Positions 25,821 through 35,230 of a stretch of DNA of 64,000 bases are shown here, piece after piece. The notes beneath the pieces are model-generated. The model did no database searches, was not told the DNA's origin, and worked only from the letters and a program-made list of their open reading frames with translations. The stretch's first letter is position 1. Every line of letters starts with the position of its first letter. The position numbers and the translations under genes were made by a program. This stretch comes from Cylicocyclus nassatus (taxonomy: Eukaryota > Nematoda > Chromadorea > Rhabditida > Strongylidae): the NCBI GenBank assembly GCA_958299035.1, contig CATQJL010000001.1:49416461-49480460 (forward strand). Direction: 5' to 3'.

Positions 25821-25921
25821 GTCCCGGATCGCATCAGCACGCTTGACCCTGCTTATAACAAAGGCGACCAGCGGCGGCTAGGGCTGCTAGCGGCGGCTGC
25901 CGGCGCAATATGAAGGCACCC

Positions 25922-26387
25922 ATAGGTGGAGAAATTTCTCTGACCCCTTCACTTTAGAGTCGGCATCGGCTGACCCCTTGCAACTGAGGTTAACACTAGA
26001 ATCAAGGTATAACGGCAGAATCAAACAATTGTTACAACGGCACTTTCTGTTTGAAAAGTAAAAGTCAGATGCTCTTCTCCTCAGACATCAAGACTGCAAG
26101 AGAGTATAGAAGCAACAGCGTTTTGTTGAAAAAACGCACGCTTGAGATCTTTGCGCACTCAAAGTGGCGTTGATAACGAAACATAATCAAAAATCAAAAG
26201 ATACTAACTTTTGAATAATTAACATTAACATACTGTCGCAAAAAGAGTTGCGCAAGAATAGAAAGTTTGGACTAGCTAGTGATGGTTGCATGTTTACTGA
26301 CAAGAATCGTGCTATATCTCCTTTCACTGAAAAGGATAGTAACAAATAAAAGAGCAGTCAGGTTACTCGTTTTTCAAGCTTCAGAAT
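25922..26387. other. No gene seen
   Basis: AT-rich spacer between the foldback element and the LTR element. Confidence 0.5.
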
Positions 26388-26607
26388 TGTCGGGTCCACA
26401 TCAGCTGTCCCTCCTCTTGGAGCGGGTTGTAAAGCCCGCTGGAGGACAGTGACCCCCGACGACCGCTACCAGCAGGTTGCCCTTGCGGCTTCTTCCCCTT
26501 TTCCCCCTTTCCCCTCTATTTATCTTAAATAATAAATATTAGTGAATAAGACTCTTGTACTTACCGCTACACATCAGGTAAAGGACCTGCAGACCTTTAA
26601 CCTGACA
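26388..26607 (+). repeat. 5' LTR
   Basis: 220 bp, TG...CA, nearly identical to the 3' LTR; only about two substitutions were noticed by eye, suggesting a recent insertion. It contains AATAAATATTAG as a likely polyadenylation signal and is preceded by GAAT. Confidence 0.92.
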
Positions 26608-26625
26608 TGGAGGACCCGGGAAGAT
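26608..26625 (+). promoter_or_regulatory. Putative tRNA primer-binding site
   Basis: TGGAGGACCCGGGAAG begins immediately after the 5' LTR. A TGG start complementary to a tRNA CCA end is usual for LTR elements. The donor tRNA was not identified. Confidence 0.55.
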
Positions 26626-27009
26626 TTGAATTTATCCCCCCCCCCCCTATTTTTTTTTCTAGCTTGAAAAAAAAATTTTTTTTCTCTTCCTTTTACCCCC
26701 CGAATTTTTGGAATTCTAAATATTATTTTTTTTGAAGAGAATTAACTTTCTCTTGGGCAAATTTATTCCCCCCCCCCCCTTCCTTCTTCGTCTCCAACGA
26801 ATTGTCGACGGACACAAACGAACGAATTTGTGAGTATTTTTTTTACACACATCGACACTATTCTACTAAAAAGAATGTCTAATCCTTTCAGAAAAATAAA
26901 ATATGTACAAAAATCACCTAATATCTGAAAAAAAAATCCTGCGAACAGTCCCAACGTCGATCTAAAAATTTCCTAAATCTAGGTTTGTAACTAATAAAAT
27001 CATTTAATC

Positions 27010-27257
27010 CGAGAACCGAGACCCGAGAACCGAGAACCGAGATTTCGATTTTCTTTCCCTCTTTCTTTCTGAAACCGGAAATTTTTGAAGAAACATCCGT
27101 AATTTTTTTCCCTTTCCTTTTGCAACCGCAAAATTTTTGAAACCGTAATTTTTTTAAACTCTCTTACTTCGTCATTATAAATGTAATCCCTGCTATTTTT
27201 TCCCGAGAACCGAGATCCGAGATCCGAGAACCGAGAACCGAGATCCGAGATCCGAGA
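27010..27257. repeat. 7-bp tandem repeats (CCGAGAA / CCGAGAT)
   Basis: Two clusters of CCGAGAA/CCGAGAT units (27010-27046 and 27204-27257) separated by T-rich DNA, inside the LTR element upstream of its antisense gene's 3' end. Confidence 0.85.
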
Positions 27258-27814
27258 TTTTCGAAAAGTTTTTATTTTTCTTTTCTTCTAATTTTTTTTA
27301 GGTCTAAGTAATAATGAAAAAATGGTAATTACGTTTCAGACAATGGACTTGTTCGCTCAGCTAGCTCAAAATTAAACCTACGGTATACCTAAGCCCTACA
27401 TAAATATTTTTTTATTTATGCTAGGCGCTTCAATTAATCAAACTGCTATTACACCTAGCTTGGAATGCTAACCTCCGGAAAAGTTTCAACCGCGCAACTG
27501 TCCACACGCGCTTATCCCCCAGGAAATTTACGAGCGCAACTGCTATCAACATTAAATAAAGCAATTAATTTGGCGGCGCGCATCAACAAGAATAATTTAT
27601 GACCCCCAATATTTTCCGATGGCTGCGACCCCGCCAACTGTGGATTACACTTTATTTTACAACCCTAATTCCTGTTACAATGAATAAACAATCACAATAA
27701 GTAGTTTATTCAAACAAAAAAAAACAGAACAATCAACAATAGATTAAATATACATTTTTTTTAGTAATGCCGCTCGGTATAATCGTACTTCTTTCCGCGC
27801 GCTTCACACGACTC

Positions 27815-28749
27815 TTAAAGAGAGTCGCAGTGAACATTTTCTAACCTCACTTCCGATATTCCGGCCAAATTCCTCAGCAGGAATTTGGCGAAGTGGTCTG
27901 GGAGCGGCGCTGTCCTTCCATAGTTGATCAACCGCAATTGGCCCATGTGCAGCCGCACCCAGGGGTGGTCCGCGCGCCACGATTTGTCCGAGCGGAAGAG
28001 GTTGAACCTCTTCTTCTTGCCCGACCGCATAGGGGCTGAAAAAAATTTTTTTTGGCTTTGAGACATTTTTTTTGAGTTTAATCCGAAAAAAAGAGAAAAT
28101 AATAATAAAAAAAAAATAAAAGAGGAAAAACTCACCGAAGAAGAATTCGTCCCTATCCGTGGTCACGCGGACCATGCCTTCGCCGTGATTGATTATTTCA
28201 ATGCACGTCTCCACCACGTTTCCCCTCCTGAGGAAGTGGTGGAGGAGCTCTTCCTCTTCCTCTGGGTGCAGCGAACGGACCTTGGCCGTGTGCGCCTCGA
28301 GGGCTCTGGGTAGCACCTCATGAACTGTTTGCAGATCCCGCACCATTCGAGTCAGGTCCTGAATATAAGTAATTAAAAAAAATTTTTTTTTCTTTCCTTC
28401 CTCATAAGTTAAATTATTTTTTTTCCTTCTCTCCGCAAATTAGATTGAAAAAAAAACCGCTAAACTAGATCAAACTTAATTTTGTAAATAAACATACCTT
28501 TTCTTGCTCTTTGCACAGGGACTCCGACTTCCTATATTGGCTGTCGCGCAGCCCCCTGCTCCATTGCAGAGCCTCGATTTGTCTCCGGGCTACCTGCAAT
28601 TCTTCCTCCAGCTCCTCGATCCTTTCCAGGGATTCGGTGAGATGCAGTTCAGCCCGGGTGGCAGCGTTGAACACCGTTGTGTGGTCAACAGAGGCCCTTC
28701 CGGAGGCTGGAGGACTGAAGTCCTCCACATGCTCTCCGAAACTCTGCGG
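27815..28749 (-). CDS. Spliced coiled-coil protein gene, antisense inside the LTR element
   Basis: Three phase-consistent exons are read on the minus strand: 28749-28498 (84 codons, donor AAG|GTATGT), 28358-28136 (74 codons plus 1 nt, donor TCG|GTGAGT) and 28035-27815 (ends TAA). The introns are 139 and 100 bp with T-rich TTTCAG or ATTCAG acceptors. Exon codons are G/C-rich at third positions, unlike the surrounding DNA. Exon 1 encodes a coiled coil (LERIEELEEELQVARRQIEA). Exon 2 has an acidic run (HPEEEEELLHHF). Exon 3 is basic then mixed (MRSGKKKRFNLFRSDK). At least 231 residues are encoded. An acceptor before exon 1 means one or more 5' exons are missing from this model. AATAAA lies downstream on the minus strand (27705-27710). 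No family is recognised; it may be an element accessory gene or a captured host gene. Confidence 0.7.
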
Positions 28750-28916
28750 CTGAAAAAAAACACACAATAAAATAGGAATAAAGATAATCAAATAAAATGA
28801 TGTCTATTTTTTTCCCTTTTTTTTCTTCCTTTCTCGCGATAAAATAAGACGAAAAAAAATGGATAAGATATTTTTATTTCTTTTCTCTCTCATTTTTTTT
28901 CCTCAAAAACACACAC

Positions 28917-29034
28917 CATCAGAAACCTCAGAAAATGCTGAACAAACTCAGGTTGCCAAACGAACTCCTCGTTTGCAACTGAGTCAATCATTTACAGCGG
29001 ACCCAAACATCGATTCCGAAGGAGAGGATGAATA
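28917..29034 (+). CDS. Candidate acidic terminal exon, sense str. of LTR element
   Basis: After an acceptor-like CACCATCAG, one plus-strand frame encodes about 37 residues ending TADPNIDSEGEDE-stop. The composition is polar and acidic and resembles a C-terminal tail. No upstream exon was joined, so the call is tentative. The reverse strand is closed here. Confidence 0.3.
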
Positions 29035-29862
29035 ATTGCTCGCTAAATTTTTTATATCCGTTTGATATTTTGCAATGAGTAGTTATTCATTCTCTAAGGT
29101 CAGTTTGTTTCCCCTATTTCTGCTGCACCGCGTATTTACGACCTTAAAATTTTCTTTGAACAGGCAATTCAAAGAAATTTTTTGCACTAGGCGGCTCAAC
29201 ATCAAAAAAAAAACCTTTTTGTAACAAACAAATTTTGCCCTTATGTTGAATGACAACAAAGTGTGCAATGCCCAATTCAACATACGAAACTCGTTACGCC
29301 TTTGTTTTACATGCAATTATTCACCGAAAATGTCACTGTGAACAAAATTTTGTAATTTTGTAAAACCACTATAGAATTATGTTTTATAATTGTCTAGAAA
29401 TTACTGTTAAAATTTATCTGCGTATATGTATCATGCATTTATCATTGATTTACCATTATTATCACCTTAAAATCATTTTGCTGTTAACCAGTTTTATTCG
29501 TCATACCCTCTACTTCGTATGTTCAGTAATTTCATGCTACAATTTTCTACATGCTGTAAATTCCACCCCAAATGTTAAATCATTTGGCCTTCGATCAACT
29601 ATATTTTTACCATGCCCTAAAATCAATCGGTCCATCTCCATTTCCTACAATTCCATTCCAACTCCTTCCCAGCATCACGTCGGGAACCCCATTTACATCA
29701 ACTGCATCTCTCCGCAGTTCCTCCCCCTCTCCTCAGCTACCTTCAAGCTCGAGGACGATCTTACTCAACGCCATAGGATATTCTAGGTGAAGGTCGTGTC
29801 TGCTCGCAGTCCACCGGATCCATAACCTCATTTCTGTATGTATTTTAACATATCATCACGCC

Positions 29863-30016
29863 AACTGTACGTTCTCGCCGTAAATCATGTGTAAATTCCA
29901 ACACACGTTACCCGGAAGAACTTCTGCCATATTTCGATATATCACACTTCAATTGTATGTTCTCGCCGTAAATTACGTGCAAACTTCAACGCACGTCACT
30001 CGGAAGAACATCCACC
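29863..30016. repeat. Direct repeat pair, 88-bp period
   Basis: Segments 29863-29928 and 29951-30016 are diverged direct copies (both contain GTTCTCGCCGTAAAT and CGGAAGAAC), just upstream of the polypurine tract of the LTR element. Confidence 0.85.
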
Positions 30017-30084
30017 ACATCAACGCCAACCACCACAACGTCTCGAAACCTCAGCCATGCCACAAGCTCGAGGACGAGCTTCTC

Positions 30085-30097
30085 GAAGGAATGGAGA
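30085..30097 (+). promoter_or_regulatory. Putative polypurine tract
   Basis: GAAGGAATGGAGA lies directly before the 3' LTR, where plus-strand DNA synthesis is primed in LTR elements. Confidence 0.55.
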
Positions 30098-30317
30098 TGT
30101 CGGGTCCACATCAGCTGTCCCTCCTCTTGGAGCGGGTTGTAAAGCCCGCTGGAGGACAGTAACCCCCGACGACCGCTACCAGCAGGTTGCCCTTGCGGCT
30201 TCTTCCCCTTTTCCCCCTTTCCCCTCTATTTATCTTAAATAATAAATATTAGTAAATAAGACTCTTGTACTTACCGCTACACATCAGGTAAAGGACCTGC
30301 AGACCTTTAACCTGACA
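30098..30317 (+). repeat. 3' LTR
   Basis: 220 bp, nearly identical to the 5' LTR and followed by the GAAT target duplication. Confidence 0.92.
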
Positions 30318-30384
30318 GAATCACATATACAAGTTCGAAAAAGACCTTTTGGTTTGAAAAGATGATTACCCAGAATTGGCTGAT

Positions 30385-30990
30385 ATTGTAGCTAGATAAA
30401 ACTGCTCGTATCCCGCTTTACAGAAAAGCTAGGAAAAAAGAGATGGACCAAGTCGATCCCTCGTGTTCTCAGCTACCGAATGCTATACAAAGTGTTGGTG
30501 CACAAGCCTTTCTCAGTCCAAAAAAGACTTGTTCCGGCAACCCATAGAAAGCAAGAGCGGGGTGGATCAAGTTAATACTAAATATCTCCACCTCATTTTT
30601 GAAAAGATACGAGTTTTTTCACCCAACCACTTTAGAAAGCTTACGAAACAGGGATTCGACGTAGACCGTCGCTTTTTCTCTAGCTCCCCTCTAGATAGAG
30701 ATACATGGCATTTTAGTAGAATTTGTGAAGAAATTTTTATGCAAAGAGTGGTTGAAAATGCCCACTTGTCTAACCCTATTACAGAGCAAGACTTTGCCAG
30801 TAAACGTAGACCGTCCCTTTTTTTCTAGCTTTCCTCTTTCTTTCGAAAATGGAGCTCAAAGTGATTGCATAAAATCAGGTGATGCTGTAGCTAGATATGT
30901 TTTTTATCTGAATTTACAGGAGAGCTGGAAAAAAAGAGACGGTCTACGTCGATTCTGTATGCTCCAAGCTTTCGAATGGTATGTCGACTG
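30385..30990. repeat. Rearranged direct/inverted repeat cluster
   Basis: Segments at about 30385-30485 and 30880-30985 are diverged direct copies (GTAGCTAGATA..., then TTTACAG, AAAAAGAGA, TACCGAATGCTAT or TTCGAATGGTAT). A short module with GTAGACCGTCSCTTTTT(T)CTAGCT appears at about 30660 and 30809, and inverted at about 30925. Every short open frame here encodes variants of DVDRxFFSSSP, in plus and minus frames, because of the repeat. No gene is called. Confidence 0.65.
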
Positions 30991-31309
30991 ATAAAATATA
31001 AAGTTTTCCTGAGTCGAAAAGGTCTCTGTTGGATGACCTTCCAAAGCATAAGCATTGAGAAAATCTTCATATCACACCTCTGTACCACTTATTTTCCTTC
31101 TCTTCACTCCCTCCCCCGTTCAAAAATGTAAGCTTGCGTCAGCATTCATCTTGAAGCTCAGTTACCCCCTTCACTTTTCTAAGTCGGAAATAGCCAAAAC
31201 CTCCTTCACCTGGAGGGGACCCTGCTTTTTCCATTGCACCTAATGGCTTTAGCGTTGCGCTTGAGCTGATTGGAGAGAGAGAGAGAGCACATTCAGTGAC
31301 ACGGACTGG

Positions 31310-32870
31310 GGGGGGGGGGCGGACGTTAGGTACCCAGCCGAGGTGCGGGCGTTGGGTACCCAGCCGAGGTGCGGGCGTTAGGTACCCAGCCATTTGCTGT
31401 ATACACTAACCCACGCCCCTTGGTTCTTCAACAGCGGGTACCTAACGATACACTTAATTTTAGCTGCCAGAACAGCTCACCTAGCTCGCTATGGCGCTGG
31501 CGCTTGCAAACCATAGGAAAGGGGTAGTTCGAGGAAATCAAAAAGAAATTGCGCAAATAAAAGCGCAAGTTCGTATGCAATTTGGGAATCACAGAAATTC
31601 GGTGATGAATTTTAAAAACAGTAAAGATTACATGAGCAATTCACATCGTTTTGCAAGAAAAAAAAGGTAAACCTTGTAGGATACTAGTAAGCCAATTTTT
31701 TATAAATTCAATAAATCAAAGCAAACTTTCGGAGTTGCTTCTGGCACTTTGTTGCACGAAATATTCCTTTGTTTCAAAAACTGCTTTAAGGACATTCTTG
31801 ACAATGATAAGTGGAAGCGATTGAAAAATGAGCTTCAACGAGAACTTGTCATCCGCAGAACTTTATGGAGGTCTAGTGACCCATAATCTATGGAGGCACT
31901 AGCTCTGTTCCAATCAATGGAAATTTTTATAGAGGGATTTTGAAGCCAATTTTGATAGGGAGTGTGCCAATAGAATGAAACAGAAAAAAGCAACAAACTT
32001 TAATGAGAGCATATTTGACAAAATTCTTCACTTTTTAGTGAGTTATAAAAAAAATTCATAGCATTAATGGATAAATTGATCATATTTTGGCTGCTAGAGA
32101 AGAGAGTGAATATGAAACAATTGCAATATTGAAGTCGCAAAAAAGCACTGCACATAGACACGATAAAATACAGTAACTCAACGAAATTTCCACATGGGAT
32201 GTGAAATTTTCCGAATAAAAATATGTCTTTATCAGTGTAATGTTCCATAAATCTGCTGGCCTTAGCAATGAGCGAAGTAATAGCCTTGATAATCTAAGAT
32301 AATGTAGTTCACAATCCTTGTGGCAATATTAACGCGCGTATAACTTCACACCCCAAAACGAGGCCGACGACAATATGTGAAAGGAAAATTCCGTGCAACT
32401 TATTTGCAACATCTCCGAAAGTGCTCTTGGCTTCATTGAAATCATAAAATTTTGGTTCATTGGAATTCTAGAAAGTTTACTTCTTTGAAATTTTTCCTGA
32501 CATTATGGGTTAGATTAGATTATCACAATTTTTTCTTGCAAAACTATGTGAATTGCTCATACATATAAGCTTTACCTCATCAGAGAATTTCTGTGATTCT
32601 AAAATTGATTTAAAAGCAGCAGAAGAACGTTGCGTACAAACTTGTGCTTTCATTCTCGCAATTTTTTTCTAATTTTCTCGAATTATCTCTTTTCTGTGGG
32701 TCGCAGGCCCAGCGCTTTAGCGAGCTAAGTGGGATGTTCTAGCAGGTAGGATTCCGTATATCGTTAGGTACCCGCTGTTGAAGAACCAAGGGGCGTGGCT
32801 TAGTGTATATACCTAATGGCTGGGTACCTAACGCCCGCACCTCGGCTGGGTATCTAACGCCACGCACCCC
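31310..32870. mobile_element. Foldback element with iterated termini, about 1.56 kb
   Basis: The left end (about 31310-31460) and right end (about 32750-32870) are inverted repeats sharing GTTAGGTACCCAGCC, CCACGCCCCTTGGTTCTTCA and GCGGGTACCTAACGATA. The left end carries the 26-bp unit GCGGGCGTTRGGTACCCAGC(CGAGGT) more than twice. Inverted similarity extends inward to about 31670 and from about 32500 (for example TGAGCAATTCACAT). The central 800 bp is unique and has no gene. No target duplication could be assigned with certainty. Confidence 0.82.
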
Positions 32871-32939
32871 ACGGACTGTAGCTGGAGGTATGAAAGTGGG
32901 TACAACACGTCGTGGTAAAAACATTGGGATCTACTGAGC

Positions 32940-32987
32940 TTGACAGAGGAAGTTTTCGGCGTCTTGACAGAGGAAGTTTTCGGCGTC
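32940..32987. repeat. Perfect 24-bp tandem duplication
   Basis: TTGACAGAGGAAGTTTTCGG(CGTC) occurs twice without spacer, 32940-32963 and 32964-32987. Confidence 0.95.
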
Positions 32988-34185
32988 TTCGTTTGAATGA
33001 TTATTTCATCTATTTCATCAGAAAATAAATCAAAATCTCAGGTCAGAATATGAACAAAAGACCGAATAACGTTGAACTCTTGGCCACAGCACACAACAGT
33101 ATCATGAAAGAATATGGAATATAGCTGAAAAGACCTAATTTCCTCACTTTTTGATATTTCCAATCACAAGCTCTATAGCTCATTATGCTATTCAACAGAT
33201 TACAAGTTTTTATGAGCAGGCAAAGGCAAATCACTGGCTTCTACTTTCTCTTATTATTTCTTTTTATACTATTCTGAGAATTCCTTTGATTTTCAAACTA
33301 GTGGACTCGTCAGAAGACTAAATTTCCCCTTTACATGTGTCGTAAAGTCGAGATAGACTCCTCCTTCCGCGCATTTCGTTTAGATCTTCAGAAATAAAAA
33401 CAAAAATTTGATCGTTGTACAGTCGCAAATTTTCCTTACTCCAAATCTTTGACTGCTTGGGACAAATCACTTTTCCGATGGCCTTGCAGCTGCTGTTTTC
33501 AAAAGAGACGAGTATGCCAACCACATTCTCACCTTTGAAGAAAAAGAGAGTTTCCAGTAGAATCTATTTAGTTGCCATTTAAAACCAAAAAAAGCGGAAG
33601 CAATAGTCAAAGATGTAGTTTAGTCTCAAACTTCAGCCACGTAGGAAACCTTTCCAGTGGGGCATTACCATTGCCTTTGGCACCGATCTGGTTTCTGGAA
33701 GCCTACTCCAAAACTCATTCAAAACAGTCCAAAAACAGTGGCATTGCGCATCTGCACTACAATCAAACAACCGTTCGTACTGGCACATTCATCTTAAGAA
33801 ATGGTTGTAATGTACCAGTTCGATGCCAGTAGCTCATCTTAGCATACGTAGATTCAATATATGCACTCCAATCTCAGGACCATTTATTTTCAAATTGTCA
33901 TTATTTTTGAGCGTTGAAGGATAGCAGCAAACAAAGCACTTATCTTCGCGCAACAATGTTCTTTTTGGTCTCGAGAGTACTGTAAAAGTGATGCGTTTTC
34001 CCAGCGGAATAATTGAAACTCACCTTTTTCTTACCTGAGCTAGCATTTTTCGTTCAAAACCATCTACGAATTATGTAGGGCTGGCCAACCTTTAAATGCT
34101 CTCAATCTAAAGAGGAAGAACATACCATATACTCTTTTTTCGGTTCCTTCTCTGAGGTCTTCTATGGGGCGGAGGCGCAAGACCG
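32988..34185. other. No gene seen
   Basis: AT-rich spacer between the foldback element and the first candidate exon upstream of the RRM gene. Short frames only. Confidence 0.45.
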
Positions 34186-34475
34186 ATGGACCACACGCGC
34201 GCTGCGTATGCGTACGACCTCTCAAATAAATTTGCTGTTGCGCCTTCGTCCGGAGTAGGCTCTATAAACTTCAAAGGACGGCCATTACAGCCAAATCAAA
34301 AAAAAAACAAAACTTCAATAGGGTTCAGTAATACGATTTCGGCCAAGGCACCAAGTTCTAGTAATTCCCGCCTACAACCATCTGAAAACAATTCGCGGCT
34401 AGTAGCTTCCTACACCAAGGAGCGGCGGCTTATGGGAATTTGCGCCCAGAAGCGCCATATCCTTTTCATCGGCGA
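34186..34475 (+). CDS. Candidate exon or small gene, unknown function
   Basis: The plus strand is open from ATG 34186 for 97 codons (stop at about 34477-34479). A strong donor (GGCGA|GTGAGC) near the end would make this a first exon ending in phase 2. The product is polar and basic, with serine/asparagine-rich SISAK/SSSNSRLQPSENNSR-type sequence followed by TKERRLMGICAQKRHILF. No domain is recognised. It lies 1 kb upstream of the RRM gene on the same strand. Confidence 0.35.
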
Positions 34476-34790
34476 GTGAGCGCGCGCCTCCTTCATACAA
34501 ATTTTTAATAAGCCTTGAAGTCAGATTAGTCAAAAGACACTCTGCGATGCTGAAGACAAATGAAAGTTGACCAAAAAAATTCTTCTGCGGAATAACCGCC
34601 TATAGTCCGCGACAAGCGCTCGCTCATATTTGTGTTCGAGGCACCAGTTAGGTTCGTAGCCTGAACAGCTGAGTAAAGCAAGTGCCCTGATGTATGCAAT
34701 CGCACATTTCCTCAGGTGTTGACGAAGGAGTGAGATTTCCTCAAATAGCAAGTGCGCACCTGTTTATGAGCGTTTGTTTCTGTAGTCAGA

Positions 34791-34910
34791 AATTTATGGA
34801 CATTACTCTACCTATCGTCCCATGCCCGTGAAGCTTATGAATGAGAGGCATCAAGCAGACCGGATCTCGTATGATTTGGAAGGCAGATTTGGAAAAGAAG
34901 GAAAGAAATA
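34791..34910 (+). CDS. Candidate terminal exon, unknown function
   Basis: After acceptor-like CTGTAGTCAG the plus strand encodes about 40 residues, including YGHYSTYRPMPVKLMNERHQ and ending LEGRFGKEGKK-stop (34910). Codon use is good and charge is high, as in a real C-terminal exon. It ends 300 bp before the trans-splice-like acceptor of the RRM gene, so an operon is possible. It does not join in phase to the exon at 34186-34475, so other exons must exist if both are real. Confidence 0.35.
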
Positions 34911-35203
34911 ATGCTATCTCGAGGACCTGAACGCAGAGTCAGCACCGACACATGTGCTCCGCTGAAACGTGCGGCGCGTGTGCGCTAGCGGTCGTGCGGT
35001 TATATCAAGTGTAGCCACGCGTTCTATTTCTTCTTCGCTTTTCTTCGCATCTATTGCCCGTCATTACCATTTCCGAGAAAGAAACAAGCAAGCATGTGAA
35101 ACGTTTATCCTCTCATTTCAGTTATGAATGCACTCAAGACTTTGTTTTCTTTTCCGTCCTACGCAGCTCGCATGAGCGCGAAACTCGTTGTCTACCCGTG
35201 AAG

Positions 35204-35213
35204 ATCTTTTCAG
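35204..35213 (+). promoter_or_regulatory. Putative spliced-leader trans-splice acceptor
   Basis: ATCTTTTCAG ends at 35213, 17 nt before the ATG at 35231. This spacing and sequence fit nematode spliced-leader acceptors and support the chosen start of the RRM gene. Confidence 0.6.
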
Positions 35214-35230
35214 AGTCTCCAACTGGCAAG

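Larger units (their letters stand above)
23110..25921. mobile_element. Nested 2.8-kb foldback element with GC-rich terminal repeats
   Basis: The left end GGGTACCTTCATACTGCGCC and the right end, read inverted as GGGTGCCTTCATATTGCGCC, continue as matching inverted repeats through CGGCAGCCGCCGCTAGCAG. The arms continue past a nested insertion: GGGTCAAGCTTGTGATGCGA (about 23791) mirrors sequence at about 25830-25849, followed in both arms by a long G/C homopolymer. The left arm carries iterated AGCAGCC/GTAGCAG units. No transposase is visible. The interior holds a further inverted-repeat unit (24101-24832). Confidence 0.8.
26388..30317 (+). mobile_element. Non-autonomous LTR retrotransposon carrying an antisense gene
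   Basis: Two near-identical 220-bp LTRs (TGTCGGG...CCTGACA) are flanked by the 4-bp duplication GAAT (26384-26387, 30318-30321), showing a single insertion. The base after the 5' LTR begins TGGAGGACCCGGGAAG, in the position and with the TGG start of a primer-binding site. A purine-rich tract (GAAGGAATGGAGA) precedes the 3' LTR. An AATAAA lies on the plus strand within the LTR. All of this sets the sense direction as plus. The 3.5-kb interior has no gag, protease or RT that I can recognise. It instead holds T-rich tracts, 7-bp and 88-bp-period repeats and a spliced minus-strand gene. LARD-like; mobilised in trans, if at all. Confidence 0.9.

Noticed and set aside
27804..28346. Single 180-codon minus frame across the antisense gene
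   Set aside because: It reads through a T-rich GT-AG intron. The spliced model keeps codon quality and frame in all exons.
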